Shown here: positions 36,851 through 45,927 of the stretch, piece after piece
Layout: every line of letters starts with the position of its first letter
How positions within the stretch are numbered: the stretch's first letter is position 1
NCBI RefSeq assembly: GCF_026967985.1
Contig: NZ_JAPVBJ010000003.1
Location: 183,001-247,000 of the forward strand
DNA from: Modestobacter sp. VKM Ac-2984
GTDB taxonomy: Bacteria; Actinomycetota; Actinomycetes; Mycobacteriales; Geodermatophilaceae
Length of the DNA: 64,000 bases
Reading direction: 5' to 3'
Made by a program: the position numbers and the translations under genes
Notes under the pieces: generated by a model
Seen by the model: the letters and a program-made list of their open reading frames with translations, nothing else
Databases searched by the model: none
What the model was told of the DNA's origin: nothing

Positions 36851-38122
36851 CTAGCCGACGTCCAGGACGTGCCGGGTGAGCCAGTCGTTGCCGAAGGCGC
36901 CGCGCGGATCGAGCCGGTCGACCAGGGCGAGGAAGTCGGCGTGGCGGGGGTACCGGGGGGCGAGGGTGGCCGCGTCGGCGAGGAAGAGCTTGCCCCAGTG
37001 CGGGCGGGCGCCCAACGGCAGCAGCCGGGCCTCCAGCTCGACCAGCAGCTCCTCGACGTCGGCCTGGGCGGGCAGCCAGGTGAAGTGCAGGCCGAGGGTG
37101 GGCTCGCCGTACGCGGTGCTCATCCAGAGCTCGTCGGCGGCGACCGTGCGGATCTCGCAGATCTGCAGCAGCGGCCGGATCCGGTCGCCCAGCGCGCGCA
37201 GCACCTCCAGCGCCTGCACCCCCGCAGCGCGCGGCACCAGGTACTCGGACTGGATCTCGTTGCCGTTGCTCGGGGTGAAGCCCATTCGGAAGTGCGGCAG
37301 CCGGTCCGACCAGAGCCCGGCGCTGCCCAGCTGCGCCGTGGCTGGTGCGGGGTCGATCCCGGGCAGCGGGTGCCGCTCGGCGGCGGCCTCGACGGCGCCG
37401 AACAGGTCGCCGGCGGGGGAGCCGGCGACGTCGGTGCGGGCCTTCACCCAGACCATGTCCACGTCCGGGCCCAGCAGGGTGAACAGGCTGACGCTGTAGC
37501 CGGCCGACAGCACCTCATCCAGGTTGTCGTAGAGGGACGTCCAGGCCAGCCGCTCGAACACCCGCTGCTGCACGTCGAAGGCCGGCTCGACGTCCAGGGT
37601 CACCCGGGTGACCGCCCCGAGTGCGCCGAGCCCGACCACCATGCCGTCGAAGTCGGCGTCACCGCGTGCACACCGGACCAGCTCCCCGCTGGAGGTCACC
37701 AGCTCCAGGCCGGCGACCGCCGTCGCCAGGTTGCCGTTGCCGACACCGGAACCGTGGGTGGCCGTGGCCACCGCACCGGCGACCGAGATGTGCGGCAGCG
37801 ACGCCAGGTTGTGCAGCGCCAGGCCGTCCCGGTGCAGTGCGGCAGCCAGCTCGCCGTACCGGAGGCCGGCGTCGACGGTGACCGTGCGCCGGTCGTCACT
37901 GACGTCGACCCGGTCGGAGGTCATCGCCTCCAGCGAGACCAGCTCTGCGCTGTCGCCGATGGCGGTGAAGGAGTGCCGGGAGCCCAGGACCCGCAGCTGC
38001 CGGGCGTTCGCGATCGTCTCCTGCAGCTGGGCCAGCGACTCCGGCCGGTGCAACTGCGTCGCGCGATAGGTGTGGTTGCCTGCCCAGTTCGTGGTCGCCA
38101 GTGCGACGGGTGCCTCGGTCAC
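36851..38122 (-). CDS. aldO: Alditol oxidase (FAD-linked, AldO/XyoA type)
   Basis: A 423-residue VAO-fold oxidase very similar in plan to Streptomyces alditol oxidase (418 residues): it oxidises the terminal alcohol of xylitol, sorbitol and similar polyols with O2, making aldose and H2O2. The covalent FAD histidine is His50 in LGSRHSFT; HISVAGAVATATHGSG is the pyrophosphate loop; the C-terminal RPHWGKLF and the FGNDWL end are typical of AldO and L-gulonolactone oxidases. Single gene. Together with the polyol-type uptake operon it may indicate polyol use, but they are not linked. Confidence 0.9.
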   Translation of the reverse strand: MTEAPVALATTNWAGNHTYRATQLHRPESLAQLQETIANARQLRVLGSRHSFTAIGDSAELVSLEAMTSDRVDVSDDRRTVTVDAGLRYGELAAALHRDGLALHNLASLPHISVAGAVATATHGSGVGNGNLATAVAGLELVTSSGELVRCARGDADFDGMVVGLGALGAVTRVTLDVEPAFDVQQRVFERLAWTSLYDNLDEVLSAGYSVSLFTLLGPDVDMVWVKARTDVAGSPAGDLFGAVEAAAERHPLPGIDPAPATAQLGSAGLWSDRLPHFRMGFTPSNGNEIQSEYLVPRAAGVQALEVLRALGDRIRPLLQICEIRTVAADELWMSTAYGEPTLGLHFTWLPAQADVEELLVELEARLLPLGARPHWGKLFLADAATLAPRYPRHADFLALVDRLDPRGAFGNDWLTRHVLDVG

Positions 38123-38169
38123 GCCCCAGTGTCCCGCAGTCCGGCCGCTCGCGTCGGCGGGCCGTCCGA

Positions 38170-38313
38170 TCAGAGCAGCCGGTCGAGGTCGTCGGGCCCC
38201 GGTCCGGTGCCGCCGGAGTCGCGGACGGGAGACGACTCGGGGACGTCGTCGTCGGGTGGTTCGTCGGCCACCGGGCCCTCGGCGTAGAGGGTGCTGGGGT
38301 CCTTGGGGTCCAT
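38170..38313 (-). CDS. 47-residue acidic protein of unknown function
   Basis: The frame gives MDPKDPSTLYAEGPVADEPP followed by an Asp/Pro/Gly-rich acidic tail ending DDLDRLL; a GTG at 38322 could add three residues. It is probably disordered. It is in the same direction as the small membrane gene at 38367, with 53 bases between. No family is recognised, and evidence is limited to the coherent codon use and composition. Confidence 0.4.
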   Translation of the reverse strand: MDPKDPSTLYAEGPVADEPPDDDVPESSPVRDSGGTGPGPDDLDRLL

Positions 38314-38366
38314 CTCACGCACGGCGGGTGCCTACCCGGGTCCAGCGAGGCGAACCGCCGCGCGGC

Positions 38367-38531
38367 TCACCAGAAGCCCGCGCCGCCGCCGATGTACACC
38401 GTGACGAACATCCAGCCGAAGATCACCAGCAGCACCAGGAACTCCGCGACGTACAGCTGCCAACCGCCGTTGGCCATCCGCTGCCGCAGGCCGGGCTCAT
38501 CCGCGTGCCCGGGGTCGGGCTCATCGGCCAT
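38367..38531 (-). CDS. 54-residue single-pass membrane protein
   Basis: The frame starts MADEPDPGHADEPGLRQRM and then has one hydrophobic helix (LYVAEFLVLLVIFGWMFVTV) and a Gly-rich end. GGGAGGAGAGACCC stands right before the ATG at 38531, a very good ribosome binding site. Nothing is known of its role. The stretch 38532-38729 upstream holds no gene I can support beyond this site. Confidence 0.6.
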   Translation of the reverse strand: MADEPDPGHADEPGLRQRMANGGWQLYVAEFLVLLVIFGWMFVTVYIGGGAGFW

Positions 38532-38729
38532 GGGTCTCTCCTCCCAGGACGGGAGCCCCCACCGCGGCGCGGTCGCGGACCAGGTCCACGCCGGGCCGCC
38601 GGAGGGCTCGGGTCACCGGGCTCGGCTCGCCCGGGTCGCCAGCACAATGCCCAGCCCGGTCGCGATCCAGACGCGGATGCCCAGGTCCACGTCGTGGCCC
38701 CGGGCGCGACCCCGCTCCCGAACGTCCCA

Positions 38730-38759
38730 TTGACACCCCTCCACCGGCGTCCCTACGGT
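38730..38759 (+). promoter_or_regulatory. Promoter upstream of the aldose 1-epimerase gene
   Basis: TTGACA at 38730-38735 and TACGGT at 38754-38759 with an 18-bp spacer match the housekeeping consensus. The predicted leader to the ATG at 38882 is about 115 nt, in which I see no riboswitch. Confidence 0.6.
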
Positions 38760-38881
38760 CGGGCCCGTTCCACCGGAGTGATCGAGGGCACACCTCGTCG
38801 GCCGTTCATGGTGTCGAGGAGGCGGGCCAGCACCACCGTGCGATGACGCCGGTGGACCACCACGGACACCGGAGCCCCGCC

Positions 38882-40153
38882 ATGCCTGGACGCGCCACCC
38901 TGCCCTCCTCCCGCCAACCGGCCGCCGCGGCGACCCGACAGCACCGACGGCGCCACTGGCCCCTGGTGGCCACGCTCAGCACCGGCCTCCTCGTCGGCAG
39001 CGCGGCCGCACCGGCCGCCGCGGGCGAGGGGCACCCCGGGCGCGGCGGCGGCTCCGACCGCGGCTCCGCGAGCACGACCGTCGAGCCCTTCGGCACTGCG
39101 CCCGACGGCACCCCGGTCGAGCGCTGGACGCTGAGCAACGGCGACATGACCGTCCGGGTGCTCACCTACGGCGGTGTCATCCAGACCCTGGAGGTGCCCG
39201 ACGAGAACGGGGACGTGGAGAACATCGTCCTCGGCTTCCCGGACGTGGCCGGCTACGCCTCCGACGCCGACCCGTACTTCGGCTCGCTCATCGGCCGCTA
39301 CGGCAACCGCATCGCCGGCGGCGCATTCGACATCGAGGACGAGACCTACCAGCTGCCGCTCAACGACGGCCCGAACACCCTGCACGGCGGGCCCGACGGG
39401 TTCGACGACCGGGTGTGGACGGCGACCCCCGTCGGCAACGACCGCGTGGCGGCGCTGCGGCTGGAGTTGGTCAGCCCGGCCGGCGACCAGGGCTTCCCCG
39501 GCACCCTCACCACCGCGGTCACCTACGCCATGGACGCGAACAACCGGCTGGCCGTCCGCTACGAGGCCACCACCGACGCACCGACCGTCGTCAACCTCAC
39601 CCAGCACACCTACTGGAACCTCGGCGGCGAGGGGTCCGGCACCATCTACGACCACGAGCTGAAGATCGACGCCGACGCGTACACGCCGGTCGACGAGACG
39701 CTCATCCCCACCGGGGAGATCGCGCCGGTCGAGGGCACGCCGTTCGACTTCCGCGAGTCGACCCCGATCGGGGAGCGCATCCGGGTGGCCGACCAGCAGA
39801 TCCTGTACGGCCAGGGCTACGACCACAACTGGGTGCTCGACCGCGAGGACGACGGCGCGCGCGAGGGCTCGGACAGCGAGGACGCGCTGGAGAAGGCGGC
39901 TGTGCTGCACGACCCGGACAGCGGCCGGACCCTGACGATCGCCACCACCGAGCCGGGCCTGCAGTTCTACTCGGGCAACTTCCTCGACGGCACGATCGTG
40001 GGCACCGGCGGGAGCGTCTACCGGCAGGGTGACGGGCTGGCGCTGGAGACCCAGCACTTCCCGGACTCCCCGAACCAGCCCGAGTTCCCCTCGACGGAGC
40101 TGCAGCCGGGCGAGGAGTACCAGAGCACCACGGTGTTCATCCTGGACAACTGA
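38882..40153 (+). CDS. galM: Exported aldose 1-epimerase
   Basis: A 423-residue galactose mutarotase with an N-terminal export signal: a basic stretch RQHRRRHW, a hydrophobic core PLVATLSTGLLVGSAAAPAAA ending around residue 48, and a Gly/Ser linker. The catalytic domain has GRYGNRIAGG, NLTQHTYWNL (catalytic His) and ALETQHFPDSPNQ (catalytic Glu). It interconverts alpha and beta anomers. Most GalM proteins are cytoplasmic and about 340 residues; the extra length here is the signal and linker. ATG 38882 is preferred over 38843 since it gives a regular signal peptide. Confidence 0.92.
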   Translation: MPGRATLPSSRQPAAAATRQHRRRHWPLVATLSTGLLVGSAAAPAAAGEGHPGRGGGSDRGSASTTVEPFGTAPDGTPVERWTLSNGDMTVRVLTYGGVIQTLEVPDENGDVENIVLGFPDVAGYASDADPYFGSLIGRYGNRIAGGAFDIEDETYQLPLNDGPNTLHGGPDGFDDRVWTATPVGNDRVAALRLELVSPAGDQGFPGTLTTAVTYAMDANNRLAVRYEATTDAPTVVNLTQHTYWNLGGEGSGTIYDHELKIDADAYTPVDETLIPTGEIAPVEGTPFDFRESTPIGERIRVADQQILYGQGYDHNWVLDREDDGAREGSDSEDALEKAAVLHDPDSGRTLTIATTEPGLQFYSGNFLDGTIVGTGGSVYRQGDGLALETQHFPDSPNQPEFPSTELQPGEEYQSTTVFILDN

Positions 40154-40160
40154 CGGCCCG

Positions 40161-40202
40161 GTCGCCGGCTGCGGGTGGGGCTCTCCACCCGCAGCCGGCG
40201 AC
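40161..40202. terminator. Bidirectional terminator between galM and paaE
   Basis: A perfect 18-bp stem (40161-40178 with 40185-40202) and a 6-nt loop sits between the convergent stops of galM and paaE, just one base from the paaE stop. It is the strongest hairpin in the window and can stop transcription from both sides. Confidence 0.85.
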
Positions 40203-40203
40203 C

Positions 40204-41280
40204 TCAGGCGTCGTAGTCGACGGTGACCTCGTCGGTCAGCGGCAGCGACTGGCAGGTCAGCACGTACCCGGCGTCCACCTCGCCCGGGTCCAGCGCGTAG
40301 TTGCGGCGCATCTCCACCTCGCCGTCGGTGACCCGGGCGCGGCAGGTGCCGCAGACCCCGCCCTTGCAGGCGAACGGCAGGTCGCCGCGCACCTGCTGCG
40401 CCGAGTCGAGCACCGGCACCCCGCGCGGCAGCGTCAGCGTGGTGGTGCGACCGTCCAGCACGATCGTCACCGAGCTGCTGGGGCCCTCGACGGTCTGGTC
40501 GTCGCCGCGGACCGGCTCCGGGGGCAGGTCGTCGACGTAGAACAGCTCCTGGTGCACCCGCTCGGCCGGCACGCCCAGCTCGGTGAGCAGCTCGCGGGCG
40601 TCGGTGACCATGCCGTGCGGGCCGCACAGCCACCAGTGGTCCACCTGCGGGGCGTCGGTGAAGGCGTCGACCAGGGTGCGCAGCCGGTCGCCGTCCAGCC
40701 GGCCACTGGTCAGCTCGGCGTCCCGCGGCTCGCGGGAGAGCACGTGCACCAGCTGCAGCCGGGTGCCGTAGCGGTCCTTCAGGTCGGCGAGCTCGTCGGC
40801 GAACATCACCGTGTTGGTGCGCCGGTTGCCGTAGAAGACGGTCACCGTCGACTCACCGTCCCGCAGCACGGTGGCGGCCAGCGAGAGCACCGGCGTGACC
40901 CCGGAACCGGCGACGACGAAGACGTGGTCACCAGGGACCGAGAGGTCGGCGGTGAAGGTGCCCGACGGGGGGAGCACCTCGATCTCGTCGCCGGCCCGGA
41001 CCTCGTTGACCAGGTAGGCGGAGAAGAAGCCGCCGGGCACCTCGCGGACCCCGACCCGGGGTGCGGCACCGACCGGCGCGCAGATGGAGTACGAGCGCCG
41101 CTCGTCCCGGTCGCCGTCCACCCGGCGCAGGGTCAGGGCCTGGCCCGGCCGGAACCGGTAGTCATCGGCCAGCTCGGGCGGGACGTCGAAGGTCACCGCC
41201 ACGGCGTCGTCGGTGAGCCGCTCGACCTTCGCGACCCGCAGCGGGTGGAACTGCGGCCTGCGGCGGGTGCTCGCCGTCAT
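40204..41280 (-). CDS. paaE: Phenylacetyl-CoA epoxidase reductase subunit PaaE
   Basis: A 358-residue flavin/iron-sulfur reductase that carries electrons from NADPH to the PaaABC epoxidase. Order: FAD domain with RRSYSICAP, NAD domain with VVAGSGVTPVLSL and WWLCGPHGM, and a C-terminal plant-type ferredoxin with CKGGVCGTCRARV and a distal Cys (VLTCQSLP) binding [2Fe-2S]. ATG at 41280 overlaps the paaD stop by four bases. It is the last gene of the leftward paa operon. Confidence 0.97.
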   Translation of the reverse strand: MTASTRRRPQFHPLRVAKVERLTDDAVAVTFDVPPELADDYRFRPGQALTLRRVDGDRDERRSYSICAPVGAAPRVGVREVPGGFFSAYLVNEVRAGDEIEVLPPSGTFTADLSVPGDHVFVVAGSGVTPVLSLAATVLRDGESTVTVFYGNRRTNTVMFADELADLKDRYGTRLQLVHVLSREPRDAELTSGRLDGDRLRTLVDAFTDAPQVDHWWLCGPHGMVTDARELLTELGVPAERVHQELFYVDDLPPEPVRGDDQTVEGPSSSVTIVLDGRTTTLTLPRGVPVLDSAQQVRGDLPFACKGGVCGTCRARVTDGEVEMRRNYALDPGEVDAGYVLTCQSLPLTDEVTVDYDA

Positions 41281-41801
41281 CAGATCTCCTTGAGGTGCTC
41301 GAAGGGCTCGCGGCAGACCCGGCAGCGGCGCATCGCCTTGCACGCGGTCCCGCTGAACTCGCTGATCTCCTCGGTGTCCGGCGACCCGCACTGCGGGCAG
41401 GTCGCCGTCCGCCGGGACGGGCCGAGCTGCAGGGGCACCGGGCCGGCGCTGCGCACCGGCGCGTCCCCGGGCGGTGCGATCCCGCCGGCGGCCAGCTTGC
41501 GGCGGCCCTCCGCGCTGATCCAGTCGGTGCTCCACGCGGGGGAGAGGACGGTGCGGACGTCGACGTCGGCGAACCCGGCCCGGTGCAGCGCGTGCACCAG
41601 GTCCGCGCGCATGACGCCCATCGCCGGGCAGCCGGAGTAGGTCGGGGTGATCTCCACGACCACTGTGCCGGCCTCGTCCCGGACGTCCCTCAGCACGCCG
41701 AGGTCGGCCAGCGTCAGCATCGGCAGCTCGGGGTCGGTGACCGTCTCCGCCACCGCCCGCGCCACACCCTCGTCGACAGAAATGGCCATTTCTGTCGTCA
41801 C
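41280..41801 (-). CDS. paaD: PaaD, phenylacetate pathway iron-sulfur/assembly protein
   Basis: A 173-residue protein with an N-terminal MIP18/DUF59 domain (ARAVAETVTDPELPMLTLADLGVL, ITPTYSGCPAMGVM) and a C-terminal zinc-ribbon with CPQCG and CRVC. It helps mature the epoxidase system. The GTG at 41801 overlaps the paaC stop (GTGA). An ATG at 41789 is a second start and lies in the centre of a perfect 24-bp palindrome. Both lack a good ribosome binding site, so coupling to paaC translation seems needed. Confidence 0.93.
   Translation of the reverse strand: MTTEMAISVDEGVARAVAETVTDPELPMLTLADLGVLRDVRDEAGTVVVEITPTYSGCPAMGVMRADLVHALHRAGFADVDVRTVLSPAWSTDWISAEGRRKLAAGGIAPPGDAPVRSAGPVPLQLGPSRRTATCPQCGSPDTEEISEFSGTACKAMRRCRVCREPFEHLKEI
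41774..41797. repeat. Perfect 24-bp palindrome over the paaD start
   Basis: CGACAGAAATGG at 41774-41785 is followed at once by its exact complement. The centre AAATGGCCATTT is much richer in AT than its surroundings and is shared with the palindrome at 57593. Within the message it would fold over the paaD ATG at 41789. Confidence 0.8.
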
Positions 41802-42709
41802 CAGGTCGCGGCCGGGTGTTCGCGGGCGGTGGACTGCAGCTCGGTGAGCAGCTCGGTGAACTCGGCGCTGTGCTCGCCGGCGCGGCCGCGGCTGGGTTGC
41901 GGGGTGGGCCACTCGGGCACGGTGAGGGTCGCCCGCTCGAGCACCAGGGTGAGCACGTCGCGCACCTCGTCGGTGAGCTCCGCCGGGTCGACGGCCACCC
42001 CGGCGGCGGTCAGCCGGGTCTCCACGTCGGTGGCGGTGGACAGGTCGGCGAGCAACAGCCAGACGGCGTCCACCCCGGCCTGGGTGCGGCGGTGCGACTC
42101 CGGCGTCCCGTCCCCGAGCCGGAGCACCCAGCGGGCGGCGTGGTCGCGGTGGTAGGTCAGCTCGGGCACGCCCTTGGCCGCGATCGCAGCGAGCACCGGG
42201 TCGCGGGACTCCCGCAGCCGGGCGAAGAGCGCCAGCCGCCAGGCCGAGGCGGCCAGCAGCCGGACGACGGTCTGCCCGAAGTCGCCGTTGGGGGCTTCGA
42301 CCAGCCCGGAGTGGCGGAACTCGTCGGGGTCACGGAAGTAGGCGAGTGCGTCCTCGTCGGGGATGCTCGCCGTTGCCCGTTCGCGGCTGCGGCCGAGCAC
42401 GCCGACCGACCCCGCCCGGGCCAGCAGCAGCCGGGCCTGGCCGAGCAGGTCCAGCCCGCAGTTGGCCAGGGCGACCTCCTCCTCCAGCTCGGGGGCGTTG
42501 GTCACCCACTGGGTGAGCCGCTGGCACAGCACCAGCGCGTCGTCGCCGAGCATCAGGCAGTAGGCGCCCAGGTCAGCGGGGTCGATGCCCTCGGGCACGG
42601 TGGTGTCGACCCCGGCCAGCGGCTCGTCGAAGCCGGTGCCGAACGCCCACTGCCCCTCGCCCCCGTGCGCATGGTCCAACGCCTCGTACACGGTCTCTTC
42701 ATGGGCCAC
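41798..42709 (-). CDS. paaC: Phenylacetyl-CoA epoxidase structural subunit PaaC
   Basis: A 303-residue ferritin-like protein that pairs with PaaA in the epoxidase core without itself holding the di-iron site. Markers are LGDDALVLCQRLTQWVTNAPELEEEVALANCGLDLLGQA and PNGDFGQTVVR, and a later ELTYHRDHAARWVLRLGDGT helix. It begins about 100 bases after paaB, a larger gap than elsewhere in the operon. Its stop overlaps paaD. Confidence 0.95.
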   Translation of the reverse strand: MAHEETVYEALDHAHGGEGQWAFGTGFDEPLAGVDTTVPEGIDPADLGAYCLMLGDDALVLCQRLTQWVTNAPELEEEVALANCGLDLLGQARLLLARAGSVGVLGRSRERATASIPDEDALAYFRDPDEFRHSGLVEAPNGDFGQTVVRLLAASAWRLALFARLRESRDPVLAAIAAKGVPELTYHRDHAARWVLRLGDGTPESHRRTQAGVDAVWLLLADLSTATDVETRLTAAGVAVDPAELTDEVRDVLTLVLERATLTVPEWPTPQPSRGRAGEHSAEFTELLTELQSTAREHPAATW

Positions 42710-42808
42710 GACGGAACCTCTCTTCCGGGCACGGAGTGCACGGCCATCGGCCCCCTCGCAGGGGCCCGCTCGCCGAGGAACGAGGCGAGTGGGGGGCGAG
42801 GGGGTCCT

Positions 42809-43201
42809 TTACATGTGGGGGACGTTGTCCGGGATCTCGTAGAACGTCGGGTGCCGGTAGACCTTGTCGCCGCTCGGGGCGAACAGCGGGTCCTTCTCGT
42901 CCGGGCTGGAGGCGGTGATGTCGCTGGCCCGCACGACCCAGATGCTCACGCCCTCGTTGCGCCGGGTGTAGAGGTCCCGGGCGGCGTGCACGGCCATCTC
43001 GTCGTCCGGGGCGTGCAGCGAGCCGACGTGCACGTGGTTCAGCCCGCGCTTGCCGCGGACGAACACCTCGTACAGCGGCCAGTCCCGCTTGCTCACCGCC
43101 GGTTGGTCGCCCACCGGCACCCCCGGCCCGGTCGGGACGGCGCCGTGCCCGCCCTCGGCGGTGACGTCGCCCATCGGGCCGCCGGCAGCTGCGTCGCTCA
43201 T
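42809..43201 (-). CDS. paaB: Phenylacetyl-CoA epoxidase subunit PaaB
   Basis: A 130-residue subunit. The conserved core WPLYEVFVRGKRGLNHVHVG, SLHAPDDEMAVHAARDLYTRR and SIWVVRASDI starts near residue 40; the first 35 residues are a Gly/Pro-rich extension not usual in E. coli PaaB (95 residues). ATG at 43201 shares a base with the paaA stop (TGATG). Needed for epoxidase activity, probably linking the core dimers. Confidence 0.95.
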   Translation of the reverse strand: MSDAAAGGPMGDVTAEGGHGAVPTGPGVPVGDQPAVSKRDWPLYEVFVRGKRGLNHVHVGSLHAPDDEMAVHAARDLYTRRNEGVSIWVVRASDITASSPDEKDPLFAPSGDKVYRHPTFYEIPDNVPHM

Positions 43202-44181
43202 CAGGCGCTCACGGCCGCGTGCTTGTCGGCTGCGTGCTTGTCGGCATAGGCGGTGGCGGCCTCGGTGACCCAGGCGTTGTCGTCGCGGGCGGCCCGGCGA
43301 CGGGCGATCCGCTCGTCGTTGCACGGGCCGTTGCCGGCCAGCACCTGCTTGAACTCCGACCAGTCGATGGCGCCGAAGCGGTACCGGCCGGTCTCGGGGT
43401 CCAGGGCGAGCTCGGGGTCGGGGAGGGTCACGCCCAGCACCTCGGCCTGCGGCACGGACATGTCGACGAAGCGCTGGCGCAGCTCGTCGTTGCTGTGCCG
43501 CTTGACCCCCCACGCCATTGACTGCGCCGAGTTGGGGCTGTCGTCGTCCGGCGGGCCGAACATCATCAGCGAGGGCCACCACCAGCGGTCGACGGCGTCC
43601 TGCACCATCGCCCGCTGGGCGTCGGTGCCGCGCATCATCGTCATCAGCAGCTCGTAGCCCTGCCGCTGGTGGAAGGACTCCTCCTTGCAGACCCGGATCA
43701 TCGCCCGGGCGTAGGGCCCGTAGGAGCTGCGGCACAGCGGCACCTGGTTGCAGATCGCCGCGCCGTCGACCAGCCAGCCGATGACGCCGACGTCGGCGTA
43801 GGTGGGCGTCGGGTAGTTGAAGATCGAGCTGTACTTCTGCTTGCGCTCGATGAGCTTGTCGGTGAGGTCGGCCCGGTCGGCACCGAGGGTCTCGGCGGCC
43901 GAGTAGAGGTACAGCCCGTGGCCGGCCTCGTCCTGCACCTTGGCCAGCAGGATCGCCTTGCGGCGCAGGCTGGGGGCGGCGAGCAGCCAGTCGCCCTCGG
44001 GCTGCATCCCGATGATCTCCGAGTGCGCGTGCTGGGCGATCTGCCGGATCAGGCCCTTGCGGTAGCCCTCGGGCATCCAGTCGCGCGGCTCGATGCGGTG
44101 GTCGGCCGCGATCGTGGCGTCGAACTGCTGCTGCAGCGCGGTCTCGTCAGGAACAGGGCGGTCCAGCGTCGGCGCAGACAT
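43201..44181 (-). CDS. paaA: Phenylacetyl-CoA epoxidase catalytic subunit PaaA
   Basis: A 326-residue di-iron monooxygenase subunit that epoxidises the ring of phenylacetyl-CoA. Di-iron ligands appear in [15 protein letters not shown] (ExxH) and [17 protein letters not shown] (ExxH). The start at 44181 (MSAPTLDRP) follows GAGGGGAC; an ATG 24 bases earlier has no such site. The C-terminus ends with a duplicated DKHAA segment, from a short DNA direct repeat. First gene of the leftward operon, close to the operator-like dyad at 44207. Confidence 0.97.
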   Translation of the reverse strand: MSAPTLDRPVPDETALQQQFDATIAADHRIEPRDWMPEGYRKGLIRQIAQHAHSEIIGMQPEGDWLLAAPSLRRKAILLAKVQDEAGHGLYLYSAAETLGADRADLTDKLIERKQKYSSIFNYPTPTYADVGVIGWLVDGAAICNQVPLCRSSYGPYARAMIRVCKEESFHQRQGYELLMTMMRGTDAQRAMVQDAVDRWWWPSLMMFGPPDDDSPNSAQSMAWGVKRHSNDELRQRFVDMSVPQAEVLGVTLPDPELALDPETGRYRFGAIDWSEFKQVLAGNGPCNDERIARRRAARDDNAWVTEAATAYADKHAADKHAAVSA

Positions 44182-44206
44182 GTCGTCCCCTCGTCGGGCG
44201 ATCATT

Positions 44207-44226
44207 TACTGACCATGCGGTCGGTA
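44207..44226. promoter_or_regulatory. Operator-like dyad in front of paaA
   Basis: TACTGACC, four bases, then GGTCGGTA: an imperfect inverted repeat with one mismatch between arms. It sits 26 bases before the paaA start and its edge overlaps a possible leftward -10 (TAAATG on the minus strand). A near copy lies at 44484. The TetR protein coded at 45924 is the likely binder. Confidence 0.7.
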
Positions 44227-44347
44227 TTCAGTGTCCACCCTCACCCGGCGCAGCACAAGCCGTCCCACCGGACGGCGGGAGGCGCCGTCCCCGCTCGAGT
44301 CCGCTGTCGCGGCGGAGGCTGCCGAGGACGTTGCACGCGCTTCGTGC

Positions 44348-44377
44348 GCAGTGCTCGTGCTGAAGCACGAGCACTGC
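44348..44377. repeat. 30-bp inverted repeat in the paa control region
   Basis: Perfect 14-base arms (GCAGTGCTCGTGCT and its complement) flank two central bases. The genes on either side diverge, so it is not a terminator for either. Apart from this element, the two operator dyads and the paaK promoter, the 390 bp between paaA and paaK hold no gene I can support. Confidence 0.7.
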
Positions 44378-44455
44378 GGGCACTGGGCGTGCACAGCGGA
44401 GCCAGGGTCCCGGGTCGGGGCCGGGGCGGGACCCGGGGGCGGGGCGCGGTGCGGG

Positions 44456-44484
44456 TTGACAGCGGTCCCGGTGAGGAGTTGGTT
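44456..44484 (+). promoter_or_regulatory. paaK promoter (TTGACA, 17 bp, TTGGTT)
   Basis: TTGACA at 44456-44461 and TTGGTT at 44479-44484 are separated by 17 bp. The second operator-like dyad begins on the last base of the -10, an ideal place for repression. Confidence 0.6.
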
Positions 44485-44503
44485 ACTGACCACCTGGACG
44501 GTA
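44484..44503. promoter_or_regulatory. Operator-like dyad in front of paaK
   Basis: TACTGACC, four bases, then GGACGGTA: 15 of the 16 arm bases match the dyad at 44207. It covers the predicted start of the paaK message. Confidence 0.7.
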
Positions 44504-44571
44504 TTTGGGTGCCCTGTGCGCCCGGCCGGCCGGCCGGCAACGACGCTCGGCGACCGCGGAGGACACAGCGC

Positions 44572-45923
<1,352 letters not shown>

Positions 45924-45927
<4 letters not shown>

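Noticed and set aside
38521..38793. 90-codon minus-strand frame, and a 25-codon hydrophobic frame near 38640-38720
   Set aside because: The first is Arg/Gly/Pro-rich with no fold; the second (MDLGIRVWIATGLGIVLATR-like with GTG start) is too short and lacks a start signal to claim.
44348..44377. Inverted repeat read as a transcription terminator
   Set aside because: Both flanking genes are transcribed away from it, and no gene ends there.
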